A stretch of DNA of 16,396 nucleotides. Origin: Ignavibacteriales bacterium. Its GTDB lineage: Bacteria > Bacteroidota > Ignavibacteria > T3Sed10-11. The notes under the pieces were generated by a model. The model did no database searches and was not told the origin of the DNA. It saw nothing but the letters and a program-made list of their open reading frames with translations. The stretch spans positions 1 to 16,396 of the forward strand of contig PWJF01000349.1 of the NCBI GenBank assembly GCA_003560935.1, given 5' to 3'. This document shows, one piece after another, positions 1 to 9,172 of this stretch; position 1 is the first letter of the stretch; every line of letters begins with the position of its first letter. Made by a program: the position numbers and the translations under genes.

Positions 1-2
1 CG

Positions 3-737
3 AAAGTTTGCTGGGATTTAAAAAATAAAGCCGGTAAAAAGAAGGTATTGCTGGAACTCGGTGGCAATGCAGGCATTATTGTCGACCGCACGGCAAACCT
101 TGATTTTGCGGTAAAGCGAATTGCATTCGGTGCATATGCATACGCCGGACAAATATGCATCAAAGTACAACGAATGTTTGTACATGAAGATATCTATGAC
201 AATTACCTGCTTCGTTTCAAGGAAGCGATCAAGGAAATAAAAACCGGCGACCCGATGGAGGTTGATACGGTAGCCGGCGCGATGATTGACAAAGCTGCGG
301 CGGATCGGGTCGAATCGTGGATTGAGGAAGCGAAAGCCGGAGGGGCGACGGTATTGCACGGCGGTAATCGTAAAGGATCCATCATCGAGCCGACATTGAT
401 TTCCAACACGCTGCCGGAAATGAAAGTATATTGCGAGGAAGTATTCGGACCCGTTGCAACTATTCACCGTTACCGGGATATTCAGGAAGCGATAGATGGT
501 GTGAACGACAGCGAGTTTGGTTTACAGGCAGGAATATTTTCAAACGATTTCAGGAATGTCTTCTATGCCTATGATCAAATCGATGTGGGCGGATTGATTG
601 TGAATGATTTTCCAACATATCGTATCGATAATATGCCGTACGGAGGAATAAAAAACTCCGGATTTGGCAGAGAAGGAGTGCGGTATGCTATCGAAGCAAT
701 GACCGAAGTGAAATTATTGGTGTTTAATTTTGTCTAA
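3..737 (+). CDS. Aldehyde dehydrogenase, C-terminal part (5' end outside window)
   Basis: NAD(P)-dependent aldehyde dehydrogenase superfamily enzyme that oxidises an aldehyde to the acid. The frame is open from the left edge, so the N-terminal cofactor-binding half is missing; about 244 residues of a family usually 450-500 long are visible. The fragment opens near the catalytic general-base motif LELGGNA (Glu codon at 54-56). The catalytic cysteine follows in GQICI (Cys codon 156-158). A EEVFGPVA block and a C-terminal PYGGIKNSGFGREG block are typical of the family. A start at position 48 would be internal and would discard strongly conserved residues, so the gene is treated as partial. The stop lies 5 bases before dnaE, so the two may be cotranscribed. 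The substrate cannot be read from this fragment; lactaldehyde, semialdehyde or non-phosphorylating glyceraldehyde-3-phosphate types are all possible. Confidence 0.93.
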   Translation, partial: KVCWDLKNKAGKKKVLLELGGNAGIIVDRTANLDFAVKRIAFGAYAYAGQICIKVQRMFVHEDIYDNYLLRFKEAIKEIKTGDPMEVDTVAGAMIDKAAADRVESWIEEAKAGGATVLHGGNRKGSIIEPTLISNTLPEMKVYCEEVFGPVATIHRYRDIQEAIDGVNDSEFGLQAGIFSNDFRNVFYAYDQIDVGGLIVNDFPTYRIDNMPYGGIKNSGFGREGVRYAIEAMTEVKLLVFNFV

Positions 738-742
738 TACAT

Positions 743-3700
743 ATGCCCGAATTCGTACACCTACATAACCATTCACATTATAGTTTGCTCGACGGAGCGG
801 CAACAATCGATGATTTGATCAATGCCGCCGTGCGTCACGACATGAAAGCGCTCGCATTGACCGATCACGGCGTAATGTTCGGCACAATCGAGTTTTACAA
901 AAAAGCCAGGAAAGCCGGCATCAAACCGATACTCGGTTCAGAGTTCTATATTGTCACGCGCGGCAGCAGGTTCGACCGGACCGAGCAGAACGGAAATGGA
1001 AGAAGCGGTAAGAGGAATGTATACCACCATATTGTTCTCCTGGCAAAAAATAATACAGGATACAAAAACCTCATTAAGCTCTGTACGCTCGGACATACCG
1101 AGGGATTCTACTATAAACCACGGATTGACGTAGACTTGTTGAAGGAATACTCGGAAGGAGTTCTCTGCCTCTCTGCCTGTGCCGGTGGTGTGGTTGCAGC
1201 CCATCTGGTTGACGGCAACTACGATGCGGCAAAGGTTGCCGCCGTCACGTATAAGAATATTTTCGGCGATGATTTTTATCTTGAAATACAGAACCATAAC
1301 TATACTCCCGAGAAAAATGTACTTGAGGGTATGCCGCGGTTGGCAAAGGAACTCGGACTAAAACTCATCGGCACGAACGATATACATTATATCGAACCTG
1401 ACCACGCCGTTCCGCACAACGTAATGCTGAAAATTCCCGACGCCAACAGCACGAACGCGCAGGATATCGATGTACTCAGGTACGGCACCGATCAAATCTA
1501 TTTTAAAAGCACTCAGGAGATGCATGAGGTATTTAAAGATTGGCCCGAGGCAATAGAATCAACACTTGAGGTTGCAGAAAAATGTAATGTTGAACTCGAC
1601 CTCAAAACCAATCACATGCCGAATTTCCCTATCCCTGCGGATGCCGGCGTCGATACCCTTGATGATTACTTCGAAAAACTGACTCTTGAAGGAATCCGGA
1701 AACGATACGATCTCATTACTCCGGAAATAGAGGAACGGGTGCGCAGGGAACTCGACGTTGTCAAGTCGATGGGGTATGCGGGATATTTTCTTATCGTCTA
1801 TGATTTCATTCGTGCTGCGAAGGAGATGGATGTGCTTGTCGGTCCGGGACGCGGGAGTGCCGCCGGAAGTATCGTAGCGTATGCATTGGGTATAACAAAT
1901 GTCGATCCCCTGAAATATGGTCTGTTGTTTGAACGGTTTCTTAACCCGGATCGTGTCAGCATGCCCGATATCGATGTCGACTTTTCCGACCGTAAACGTG
2001 AAAAAGTAATCCAATATGTACGTGATAAATTCGGTGCAGAATCCGTATCGCAGATTATCACATTCGGGACTTTATCATCGCGGGCGGTGATAAAGGATGT
2101 CGGACGGGTGCTCGGTATTCCTCTGAGCACCGTCGAGTCGATTACCAAACAAATCCCGGTTTTCCAGGGGCGGGTCATGCCCATCCGGGAAGCTATCGAT
2201 ACGATCCCCGAGCTTAAATGGCTGAAGACGAGCAGCGACCCCAAGATCAGAGATCTCATAAAATTTTCGGCCGTGCTTGAAGGCATGAACCGTAATGTGA
2301 GTACTCATGCCGCCGGTGTTGTTATCGCCCCCGGACCGGTCAGCGATTATGTTCCGTTGTATAAAACACCGCACACCGAATTGATGACACAGTACAACAT
2401 GAAGGATCTGGAAGACACCGGCATGTTGAAAATGGATTTTCTCGGCTTGCGAACGCTTACCGTGATAGAGGATACCATCGATATGATTAAGGAACGTCAC
2501 GGAAAGAAAATCGATCTCGATGCGATTCCGATGGAGGATCCGAAAACTTTCGGGCTGTTTTCAAAAGCATTGACCGTCGCAGTGTTCCAGTTCGAATCGC
2601 GCGGTATGCAGGATTACCTTAAAAAGCTCAAGCCCGAGTCCATCAACGATCTTGTTGCAATGAACGCGCTCTATCGTCCGGGACCGATGAGTATGATCGA
2701 CGACTTTATCGACCGGAAATCCGGACGCAAAGAAATCAACTATATTCACCCCGATCTTGAACCGATATTGAAAGAGACATACGGCATCATTGTGTACCAG
2801 GAACAGGTAATGAAAATCGCAAGCGTCATTGCGGGATTCACACTTGCCGCAGCGGATATCATGCGACGTGCAATGGGCAAAAAAGATAAAACGTTGATGG
2901 CCGAACAGAAGAAAGCATTCGTTGCGGGCGCCGCTCAAAAAGGAATACCAAAGCGAACCGCTTCCGAGATATTCGAACTTATCGATAAATTTGCTTCCTA
3001 CGGTTTTAACAAATCGCACAGCGTTGCATATTCGGTGCTTGCTTACCAGACGGCATATTTGAAAGCACACTATCCGGCGGAGTTCATGGCCGCCACCATG
3101 ACAAGCGAGATAAATAACACCGATAAAATAGTGTTGTTCATCGATGAGTGCCGAAAGCTCGGGCTTAACGTATTACCACCCGATGTGAACGAGAGCGACT
3201 GGAATTTTGTGGTATCCGATGACGGGGTTAGGTTCGGTCTCGCGGCGATAAAAAATGTAGGAACCGGGGCAGTTCATGAAATTGTAAGAGTTAGAGATGA
3301 AAACGGACCCTTTAAAAATCTTTTTGATTTCTGTGCACGAGTTGATCTTCGTACGGTTAATAAAAAGACGATAGAGAGTCTTGTACAAGCAGGCGCGTTC
3401 GACACTATCGAAATGAACAGAGCACAGTTGCTGTCGGCAGTCGATCGTGCAATATCATACGGTCAATCGCAAAAGAAATATGAGCTTGCAGGGCAGTCGA
3501 ATCTGTTCGAGATGGGGGGGAGAAAAGATGAAGCCGGCGTACACTATCCGTCGCTGCCGGATGTGGCACCATGGAACGAATCCGAAAAACTGTCGCGCGA
3601 AAAATCTCTCCTCGGTTTTTTTGTATCCGGACACCCGTTGAAAAAATATGAACGGGAAGTCGATGCTTTTTCGACTGCAAAGTTCGGCGAAGCAGAGCTG

Positions 3701-4210
3701 GTTGAATTCGATTCCAGTGTTCGTGTGTGCGGCATTATTACGGCAGTCCGGACAAAAATTGACCGGAAGGGAAATACGATGGCGTTCATTTCGATGGAAG
3801 ATTTTACCGGAAAAGGCGAACTGATCGTATTTTCGGATCCGTACAAGAACTATAAGCATTTACTGTATCCGGATTCATTGGTCGTCATTGAAGGAAAGGC
3901 ACAACCGACCGAAGACACGTTGAAAATATTGCCTTTGGTTGTTTATCCCCTCAGTGATGCACACCTGCACTATGCTAAACACGTTGTTATATCAATTGAT
4001 GTGAATAAAGTAAAAGAGGATACTATAAAAAAATTGCGTGATATCCTTGAACAGAACGCAGGGAACTGTTCATGCACGTTCGTCGTTGAAGGTGCAGAAC
4101 CCTCAATCCCGAAGCAATGGCACAGCCGCCGCTTCATGGTTAATCCCAGTGACGTATTTATTCAGGAAATTCATAATTTACTCGGAGAAAATTCAGTACA
4201 AATAAATTAA
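743..4210 (+). CDS. dnaE: DNA polymerase III subunit alpha (DnaE)
   Basis: Catalytic subunit of the replicative polymerase, 1155 residues, close to the 1160 of E. coli DnaE. The N-terminal PHP domain (about 1-230) begins with HLHNHSHYSLLDG. All nine metal-ligand positions known from proofreading-active PHP domains appear present: H8, H10, D17, H42, E67, H95, C146, D213 and H215. The polymerase core has a GPGRGSAAGS motif near 366. The catalytic aspartates are D409 and D411 (PDIDVDF) and D565 (MDFLGL). A QSNLF motif at 918-922 matches the position and pattern of the internal beta-clamp-binding motif. An OB-fold-like segment follows near 990-1050. No clear Shine-Dalgarno sequence precedes the ATG, which lies 5 bases after the aldehyde dehydrogenase stop, so translation may depend on coupling. 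A run of seven G at 3514-3520 lies in the linker after the clamp motif. Confidence 0.98.
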   Translation: MPEFVHLHNHSHYSLLDGAATIDDLINAAVRHDMKALALTDHGVMFGTIEFYKKARKAGIKPILGSEFYIVTRGSRFDRTEQNGNGRSGKRNVYHHIVLLAKNNTGYKNLIKLCTLGHTEGFYYKPRIDVDLLKEYSEGVLCLSACAGGVVAAHLVDGNYDAAKVAAVTYKNIFGDDFYLEIQNHNYTPEKNVLEGMPRLAKELGLKLIGTNDIHYIEPDHAVPHNVMLKIPDANSTNAQDIDVLRYGTDQIYFKSTQEMHEVFKDWPEAIESTLEVAEKCNVELDLKTNHMPNFPIPADAGVDTLDDYFEKLTLEGIRKRYDLITPEIEERVRRELDVVKSMGYAGYFLIVYDFIRAAKEMDVLVGPGRGSAAGSIVAYALGITNVDPLKYGLLFERFLNPDRVSMPDIDVDFSDRKREKVIQYVRDKFGAESVSQIITFGTLSSRAVIKDVGRVLGIPLSTVESITKQIPVFQGRVMPIREAIDTIPELKWLKTSSDPKIRDLIKFSAVLEGMNRNVSTHAAGVVIAPGPVSDYVPLYKTPHTELMTQYNMKDLEDTGMLKMDFLGLRTLTVIEDTIDMIKERHGKKIDLDAIPMEDPKTFGLFSKALTVAVFQFESRGMQDYLKKLKPESINDLVAMNALYRPGPMSMIDDFIDRKSGRKEINYIHPDLEPILKETYGIIVYQEQVMKIASVIAGFTLAAADIMRRAMGKKDKTLMAEQKKAFVAGAAQKGIPKRTASEIFELIDKFASYGFNKSHSVAYSVLAYQTAYLKAHYPAEFMAATMTSEINNTDKIVLFIDECRKLGLNVLPPDVNESDWNFVVSDDGVRFGLAAIKNVGTGAVHEIVRVRDENGPFKNLFDFCARVDLRTVNKKTIESLVQAGAFDTIEMNRAQLLSAVDRAISYGQSQKKYELAGQSNLFEMGGRKDEAGVHYPSLPDVAPWNESEKLSREKSLLGFFVSGHPLKKYEREVDAFSTAKFGEAELVEFDSSVRVCGIITAVRTKIDRKGNTMAFISMEDFTGKGELIVFSDPYKNYKHLLYPDSLVVIEGKAQPTEDTLKILPLVVYPLSDAHLHYAKHVVISIDVNKVKEDTIKKLRDILEQNAGNCSCTFVVEGAEPSIPKQWHSRRFMVNPSDVFIQEIHNLLGENSVQIN

Positions 4211-4237
4211 TTCGATTCAAAGTAAAAGGAGCTATAC

Positions 4238-4570
4238 ATGAAACCGGTAGAAGTAACAGATTCAAATTTCGAAAATGAAGTATTAAAATCAGAAACGCCT
4301 GTCCTGGTCGATTTCTGGGCCGAGTGGTGCGGTCCATGTAAAATGATCGCCCCCGTAGTCGAAGAAATTGCAAGTGAGTATGACGGCAAGCTGAAGGTAG
4401 CAAAGCTTGATGTCGATTCAAATCCGCAATCAGCCGGAAAGTTCGGGGTCCGAAGCATCCCGACGCTGCTGGTGTTCAAAGACGGACAGGTTGTCGACCA
4501 GATCATAGGCGCCGTACCGAAGCGGCATCTCGTCGAAAAAGTTGAAAAGCATATTATTATAGAAAAATAA
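4238..4570 (+). CDS. trxA: Thioredoxin
   Basis: Small cytoplasmic thiol-disulfide oxidoreductase, 110 residues, the usual length of bacterial TrxA. The active site WCGPCK is at 30-35 (C31 and C34). The buried aspartate is D26 (VDFWAEW), and the conserved cis-proline is P75 in SIPTLLVF. No signal peptide is seen, so it acts in the cytoplasm, supplying electrons to reductases such as ribonucleotide reductase. The start is fixed by a strong AAAAGGAG ribosome-binding site at 4224-4231, six bases before the ATG. The gene begins 27 bases after dnaE and probably shares its transcript. No strong intrinsic terminator follows it. Confidence 0.97.
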   Translation: MKPVEVTDSNFENEVLKSETPVLVDFWAEWCGPCKMIAPVVEEIASEYDGKLKVAKLDVDSNPQSAGKFGVRSIPTLLVFKDGQVVDQIIGAVPKRHLVEKVEKHIIIEK

Positions 4571-4718
4571 TACGTGAGAGGGTACCGTCCGGCATCCCTC
4601 ATTCTGATTCCACTTCTTTAAATTATTGCTCCCTACCGTATCTTTTTGTATATTAGACATTTACAGCATTTTTTTGGATCACACTTCGCTCTACTAAACA
4701 CCGGAAGTAATCGAAAGA
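4571..4718. other. trxA-aspS intergenic region
   Basis: A 148-base gap without a gene. It holds a candidate promoter (4626-4654) and roughly 60 bases of AT-rich leader before aspS. A short GAGGG/CCCTC inverted repeat (4578-4582 and 4596-4600) has no T-run after it, so it is not a convincing terminator. Confidence 0.6.
4626..4654 (+). promoter_or_regulatory. Candidate promoter for aspS
   Basis: A -35-like TTGCTC (4626-4631) and a -10-like TATATT (4649-4654) are separated by 17 bases, the optimal spacing for a housekeeping sigma factor. The predicted start would be near 4661, leaving a leader of about 58 bases. It is the best such pair in the trxA-aspS gap, but it is judged by eye only. Confidence 0.4.
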
Positions 4719-6509
4719 ATGGAAATTGTGAAAAACGACAGGCAATCTTTTCTAAAACGTACGCATACGTGTGGTGATCTACGGTCAAGAAACATCGGTG
4801 AAACTGTTATACTCAATGGATGGGTCGATACGCGGCGCGATCTCGGCGGGGTTATTTTTATCGATCTGAGAGATAGACACGGTCTTACGCAGATAGTTTT
4901 TGCGCCGCAGCATAATGAAGAAATATACCGTAGAGCACAGGCGATGCGAAGCGAGTTTGTTATTGCCGTGAAGGGAGTTGTGGATCACCGGCCGGACGGA
5001 ACATATAATCCCAATATTCCGACCGGGGAAGTTGATGTCGTGGTTCAGGAACTTGAAATACTAAATAAGGCGGAAACCCCGCCGTTTCATATCCAGGACA
5101 GGGTGGAAGTGAGCGAGGATCACCGGCTGCGTTACCGGTATATCGATCTTCGCCGTCCCGTAATGCGGAATAATTTGATCATGCGCCATACAATGGCGCA
5201 GGCTGCGAGGAGATACTTTGATGAACAGGATTTCATAGAAATTGAGACGCCCGTCTTAATGAAAAGTACACCTGAAGGCGCGCGCGACTTTCTTGTTCCG
5301 AGCAGAATCAACAAAGGAAAGTTCTATGCGCTCCCCCAATCTCCGCAAACGTACAAGCAAATCTTGATGGTATCCGGCTTTGACCGGTACTTCCAGATCG
5401 TGAAGTGTTTTCGTGATGAAGATTTGCGCGCCGACCGTCAGCCTGAGTTTACACAAATCGACGTCGAGATGTCGTTTGTTGAGGAAGAAGAAGTATTTAC
5501 GATGGCGGAGGGACTGATGGTGCATTTGTTGAAAGAAGTCCTTGACATTGAATTTGTTGCGCCGTTCGACAGATTGACCTTTAAAGAAGCGATGGAGCGT
5601 TACGGAACCGATAAACCCGATCGCCGTTTCGGTTTGGAGATAGTGACTTTATCGGATCTGGTTCAAAACGTTTCGTTTAAAGTATTTAGCGACACCGTTG
5701 CAAATGGGGGCGCCGTAGCTGGATTTGTGGCGCCGGGATGTGGATCATATACCCGTAATCAACTGGATAATCTTGTCGATCTTACGAAGTCGCTTGGCGC
5801 AAAAGGTTTGGTGTACATTAAGGTAACGGAAAACGGATTCGAAACGCCGGTTCAGAAATTTCTTTCGCAGGATGATCTTAAAACCATTGCAGGCGCGACC
5901 GGTGCAATGGTGGGCGATTTGATTCTTATCGTCGCCGATACGTGGAAAAATTGCTATAGCGTGCTTGGTGATTTACGGATGGAATTCGGTAAGCGACTTG
6001 ATCTCATACAAAAAGATACAGTCGATCTTCACTGGGTGACGGAATTTCCGTTATTTGAGTGGAACGAGGATGATAAACGATATTATGCGATGCATCATCC
6101 GTTCACCTCGCCTCGTACCGAAGATATCGGAAAGATGAAAGACAGTGTCGAAGGTGTGAAGGCACGCGCATATGATCTGGTAATGAACGGAAATGAGATT
6201 GCAGGCGGCAGTATCAGAATTCATACACCCGATCTGCAATCGCTTGTGTTTGAGAAACTCGGTATAGGACCGCAAGAGGCAGGCGAAAAGTTCGGCTTTT
6301 TACTGAACGCGTTCAAATATGGTGCCCCGCCGCACGGCGGAATTGCATTCGGTTTTGACCGCCTGGTTATGTTGTTCACGGGCCAGAAATCGATTCGCGA
6401 TGTAATTGCGTTCCCGAAAACGAGCAGCGGTTTATCGCTGATGGACGGTTCACCGTCTGATGTTGATCCGGACTTGCTCAAAGAATTACACATAAAGATA
6501 GTTAAATAA
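4719..6509 (+). CDS. aspS: Aspartyl-tRNA synthetase
   Basis: Class II aminoacyl-tRNA synthetase that charges tRNA(Asp), 596 residues, the usual size of the bacterial type. The N-terminal anticodon-binding OB fold is seen in RTHTCGDLR and VILNGWVDTRRDLGG. The aspartate/ATP-site motif QSPQ is at 207-210, followed by CFRDEDLRADRQPEF (motif 2). A bacterial-type GAD insertion occupies roughly 290-430. Motif 3 is GIAFGFDRL near 541-549. The N-terminus is a few residues longer than many relatives, and the ribosome-binding site is weak. The ATG at 4719 is the first in the frame after the candidate promoter. Whether the enzyme is discriminating, or also charges tRNA(Asn), cannot be told here. Confidence 0.97.
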   Translation: MEIVKNDRQSFLKRTHTCGDLRSRNIGETVILNGWVDTRRDLGGVIFIDLRDRHGLTQIVFAPQHNEEIYRRAQAMRSEFVIAVKGVVDHRPDGTYNPNIPTGEVDVVVQELEILNKAETPPFHIQDRVEVSEDHRLRYRYIDLRRPVMRNNLIMRHTMAQAARRYFDEQDFIEIETPVLMKSTPEGARDFLVPSRINKGKFYALPQSPQTYKQILMVSGFDRYFQIVKCFRDEDLRADRQPEFTQIDVEMSFVEEEEVFTMAEGLMVHLLKEVLDIEFVAPFDRLTFKEAMERYGTDKPDRRFGLEIVTLSDLVQNVSFKVFSDTVANGGAVAGFVAPGCGSYTRNQLDNLVDLTKSLGAKGLVYIKVTENGFETPVQKFLSQDDLKTIAGATGAMVGDLILIVADTWKNCYSVLGDLRMEFGKRLDLIQKDTVDLHWVTEFPLFEWNEDDKRYYAMHHPFTSPRTEDIGKMKDSVEGVKARAYDLVMNGNEIAGGSIRIHTPDLQSLVFEKLGIGPQEAGEKFGFLLNAFKYGAPPHGGIAFGFDRLVMLFTGQKSIRDVIAFPKTSSGLSLMDGSPSDVDPDLLKELHIKIVK

Positions 6510-6576
6510 TTGGACACTATCCCACTAAGCGTTGTATCGATTATATTCTTCCAAAACGACTTAAAGGAGAAAGATC

Positions 6577-7623
6577 ATGATTGGTATTGTTGGTTATGGA
6601 GCGTACTTACCGAGATATAGGATCAAGGTAGATGAAATTGCGCGACAATGGGGTTACGATCCTGATTCGGTAAAAAAAGGCCTGGTGCTGCATGAAAAGA
6701 CTGTTCCGGGACTTGATGAAGATACAATAACTATTTCTGTCGAAGCATCAAAGAAAGCCCTTCGTCGAGCTCAGATTGATCCAAAAGAAATTGGTGCGGT
6801 GTACGTTGGATCGGAATCACACCCGTATGCCGTCAAACCGACTGCAACCATTGTCATAGATGCGCTTGACATCGGACCTAATGTCCATGTTGCGAGCTAT
6901 GAGTTTGCGTGCAAAGCCGGAACCGAGGCGATGTATAATGCGTATGCACTAGTGAAAGCCGATGAGATGAAATATGCCATGGGAATAGGGGCCGATACTT
7001 CGCAAGGTGCTCCGGGAGATGCGTTGGAGTTTGCGGCTTCTGCAGGTGGAGCAGCATTTATTATGGGTAAAGAAAAAGTTGTAGCAGAAATACTCTACAC
7101 CAACTCCTATACTTCCGATACACCGGATTTCTGGCGGCGGGAAGGAGAATATTATCCCAGACACGGAGGCAGATTCACGGGTGAGCCGGCTTATTTCAAG
7201 CATATATTAGGAGCCGGAATGGCACTGCTTGAAAAATCAAAAATGAAACCGGAAGATTTCAAATATGCGGTCTTTCATATGCCTAATGGGAAATTTCCGC
7301 AAACAGCCGGACGAAAGCTTGGTTTTACCAAAGAACAGCTCGAAGCCGGTTGGATTGCACCATGGATGGGAAATACATATTCTGGATCCTCACCAATGGG
7401 ACTTACAGCTATCCTTGATGTAGCCGAACCCGGTGAATTGATCTTTATGGTTTCTTTCGGTTCGGGTGCAGGAAGCGATGGTTTTATTTTCCGTGTTACC
7501 GAAGAAATTACTAATGTGCGGGACCGGGCGGAGAAACTCCGAACGATGCTTGATAATAATAAAAAATATTTAACCTACGGTGAATATGCAAAGTATCGCC
7601 GTAAAATTATAATCAACGAATAA
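6577..7623 (+). CDS. Archaeal-type hydroxymethylglutaryl-CoA synthase
   Basis: Thiolase-fold enzyme of the short archaeal HMG-CoA synthase type, 348 residues; the family is about 350 long, clearly shorter than eukaryotic enzymes. It condenses acetyl-CoA with acetoacetyl-CoA to give HMG-CoA. The expected catalytic residues are all visible: Glu80 in [13 protein letters not shown], nucleophilic Cys112 in [10 protein letters not shown], His234 in FHMPNGK and Asn266 in GNTYSGSSP. These argue for a working condensing enzyme and not a ketoacyl-ACP synthase III. The ATG has an AAAGGAG site at 6563-6569, seven bases upstream. It is the first gene of a five-gene cassette, with the thiolase starting 11 bases after its stop. 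The 67-base gap after aspS has a TATATT at 6542-6547 but no good -35 partner. A related 3-hydroxy-3-alkylglutaryl-CoA product is also possible. Confidence 0.92.
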   Translation: MIGIVGYGAYLPRYRIKVDEIARQWGYDPDSVKKGLVLHEKTVPGLDEDTITISVEASKKALRRAQIDPKEIGAVYVGSESHPYAVKPTATIVIDALDIGPNVHVASYEFACKAGTEAMYNAYALVKADEMKYAMGIGADTSQGAPGDALEFAASAGGAAFIMGKEKVVAEILYTNSYTSDTPDFWRREGEYYPRHGGRFTGEPAYFKHILGAGMALLEKSKMKPEDFKYAVFHMPNGKFPQTAGRKLGFTKEQLEAGWIAPWMGNTYSGSSPMGLTAILDVAEPGELIFMVSFGSGAGSDGFIFRVTEEITNVRDRAEKLRTMLDNNKKYLTYGEYAKYRRKIIINE

Positions 7624-7634
7624 GGAGCATTGTC

Positions 7635-8783
7635 ATGAGAGACGTCGCAGTGATTGGTATAGGAATGACTCAGTTCGGAGAGCTTTGGGGAAAATCGCTT
7701 AAAGATATTTTCGTTGAAGCTGCATTAAAAGCAACTGAAGATTCAGGTGTTGATCATATAGATTCAATGTACGTGGGAGCAATGTCATCCGGATTGTTTG
7801 TCGGTCAGGAACATCTCGGTGCGGTAATGGCAGACTATCTCGCGGTGACACCGATTCCGGCTACACATATCGAATCTGCATGTGCATCGGGAGGTGCTGC
7901 GTTCAGGCAAGCGTATCTGGAAGTTGCATCGGGTGCAAGTGACATTGTCCTTGCAGGGGGAGTAGAGAAAATGACGGATACATCAGACGTGACGGAGGTT
8001 CTTGCTACTGCTGCAGATCAAGAATACGAAGTGTTTCACGGTGTTACGTTTCCGGGATTATATGCACTGATGGCAAACGCTTATATGCATCAATATAAAG
8101 CAACACGTGAACAGCTTGCAGCAGTTGCAGTGAAGAACCACCGGAATGGTGCAAAAAATCCAAACGCACAATATCGAAATGAAATAACTCCCGAACAGGT
8201 GATGACGTCCACTATGGTAGCAGATCCGTTGCGTCTTTTGGATTGCTCACCTGTCAGCGACGGCGCCGCAGCGGTGATTGTTGCATCGATGGATGTTGCA
8301 AAAAAAATGAAGAAGAATTTGATTCGGGTGAAAGCGTCGGCTCAAACCTCCGGAACTATTGCATTACATTCACGGGAAAGCTTCACTACATTACCATCGG
8401 TTGTGAGAGCGGCTGAAAAAACATATACAATGGCAGGTGTTACTCCGGATCAGATAAATGTTGTGGAGGTACATGACTGTTTTACAATCGCAGAAATAAT
8501 TGTATCCGAAGATTTGGGTTTCTTTGAGAAAGGAAAGGGAGCCGAGGCTGCCGAAAAAGGTTTAACATCCATCGAATGTAAAAGACCGATCAACACAAGT
8601 GGTGGCTTGAAGGCGAAAGGACATCCGGTCGGTGCAACCTGGATAGCGCAGATCATTGAAATTTATGAACAGCTTTCCGGAACGGCAGGCGAACGGCAGG
8701 TAAAAAATGCCCGTATCGGTATGACCCAAAATATGGGAGGTACGGGAGCAAGCTGTGTGATTCATATATTGGAGGCAATATGA
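7635..8783 (+). CDS. Thiolase (acetyl-CoA C-acetyltransferase, archaeal/SCP2 type)
   Basis: Thiolase of 382 residues, of the archaeal/SCP2-like subgroup. In archaea such enzymes condense two acetyl-CoA into acetoacetyl-CoA within a complex with HMG-CoA synthase and a DUF35 protein. The acylated cysteine is Cys83 in ESACASGG. Other active-site motifs are HDCF (His280, Cys282) and GHPVGAT (His330). The C-terminal NMGGTGA block lacks the cysteine of classical CxGG thiolases; the HDCF cysteine is the usual substitute in this subgroup. The TAAGGAG ribosome-binding site at 7621-7627 includes the stop codon of the upstream synthase gene, so translation is coupled. The downstream DUF35 start overlaps its stop as ATGA. 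The direction (synthesis or thiolytic cleavage) and chain-length preference are not readable. Confidence 0.93.
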   Translation: MRDVAVIGIGMTQFGELWGKSLKDIFVEAALKATEDSGVDHIDSMYVGAMSSGLFVGQEHLGAVMADYLAVTPIPATHIESACASGGAAFRQAYLEVASGASDIVLAGGVEKMTDTSDVTEVLATAADQEYEVFHGVTFPGLYALMANAYMHQYKATREQLAAVAVKNHRNGAKNPNAQYRNEITPEQVMTSTMVADPLRLLDCSPVSDGAAAVIVASMDVAKKMKKNLIRVKASAQTSGTIALHSRESFTTLPSVVRAAEKTYTMAGVTPDQINVVEVHDCFTIAEIIVSEDLGFFEKGKGAEAAEKGLTSIECKRPINTSGGLKAKGHPVGATWIAQIIEIYEQLSGTAGERQVKNARIGMTQNMGGTGASCVIHILEAI

Positions 8784-9172
8784 TACCGTCACGATATGTA
8801 CGAGAAATTCCACAAAGGTACCGCCTCGAGGGGGGGAAATGTTTGAAATGCGGTCATATTAATTTTCCTTCGCGTTTAATTTGTCCGGAATGCAAAAGCA
8901 AGGAGTTCGAGAAAACAGTTTTACAAGATGAAGGAAAATTATTGACCTATACAATAATCAGAGTAGCTGCAGAGAAATTTTCCCAGGAAACTCCATTCGC
9001 AGTTGGAATTGTTGAGTTAAACGACGGTGTGAGGGTTACATGCCAGATTGCGGATGCAGAGGAAGGTGATATCCAAATCGGGCAAAGAATTAAACTTGTG
9101 TTTCGAAAAATACAAGAAGACGGAAAAGCAGGAATTCTATGTTACGGCTATAAAGGAGTGATTGTTGGTTAA
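8780..9172 (+). CDS. DUF35 zinc-ribbon / OB-fold acyl-CoA-associated protein
   Basis: Protein of 130 residues with an N-terminal rubredoxin-like zinc ribbon (Cys21, Cys24, Cys35, Cys38 in two CxxC pairs), then an OB-fold domain (about 45-130). This is the DUF35 architecture. In the archaeal thiolase/HMG-CoA synthase complex the DUF35 protein bridges the two enzymes and forms a shared CoA-binding site that channels acetoacetyl-CoA. Its position between the thiolase and the rest of the cassette fits that role, although it could act with another thiolase-fold enzyme. The ATG overlaps the thiolase stop by four bases (ATGA), and a GGAGG site lies at 8771-8775, four bases upstream. A run of seven G at 8830-8836 encodes part of the Glu-Gly-Gly before Cys21. 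Confidence 0.92.
   Translation: MIPSRYVREIPQRYRLEGGKCLKCGHINFPSRLICPECKSKEFEKTVLQDEGKLLTYTIIRVAAEKFSQETPFAVGIVELNDGVRVTCQIADAEEGDIQIGQRIKLVFRKIQEDGKAGILCYGYKGVIVG
9152..9167 (+). promoter_or_regulatory. Ribosome-binding site that decides the DUF1446 start
   Basis: AAAGGAG at 9152-9158 is followed by two consecutive in-frame TTG codons at 9162 and 9165. Spacing is 3 bases to the first and 6 to the second; the first ATG in frame (9177) is 18 bases away with no other site before it. TTG at 9165 therefore fits best. The start then lies inside the last codons of the DUF35 gene. Confidence 0.55.

Noticed and set aside
1798..2286. Antisense open frame of 162 residues within dnaE (and similar long antisense frames at 1559-2014, 2561-3070, 3455-3859)
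   Set aside because: They lie wholly inside a conserved gene, show no family motif or ribosome-binding site, and are what codon bias on the other strand produces.
3514..3520. Run of seven G in dnaE (and another at 8830-8836 in the DUF35 gene) as phase-variable slippage tracts
   Set aside because: Both are short, stay in frame in intact genes, and phase variation of a replicative polymerase is implausible. Sequencing of relatives would be needed to revive the idea.
4578..4600. GAGGG/CCCTC inverted repeat after trxA as a terminator
   Set aside because: Only five pairs around a 13-base loop, with no T-run directly after it.
6510..6576. Promoter for the cassette in the aspS-HMG-CoA synthase gap
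   Set aside because: TATATT at 6542-6547 has no acceptable -35 at 15-19 bases upstream; TTGGAC at 6510 is 26 bases away.
6577..7623. Ketoacyl-ACP synthase III (FabH) for the first cassette gene
   Set aside because: The Glu80, Cys112, His234, Asn266 pattern and the flanking thiolase and DUF35 genes match archaeal HMG-CoA synthase. FabH uses a Cys-His-Asn triad in a different context and would be expected near fatty-acid synthesis genes.
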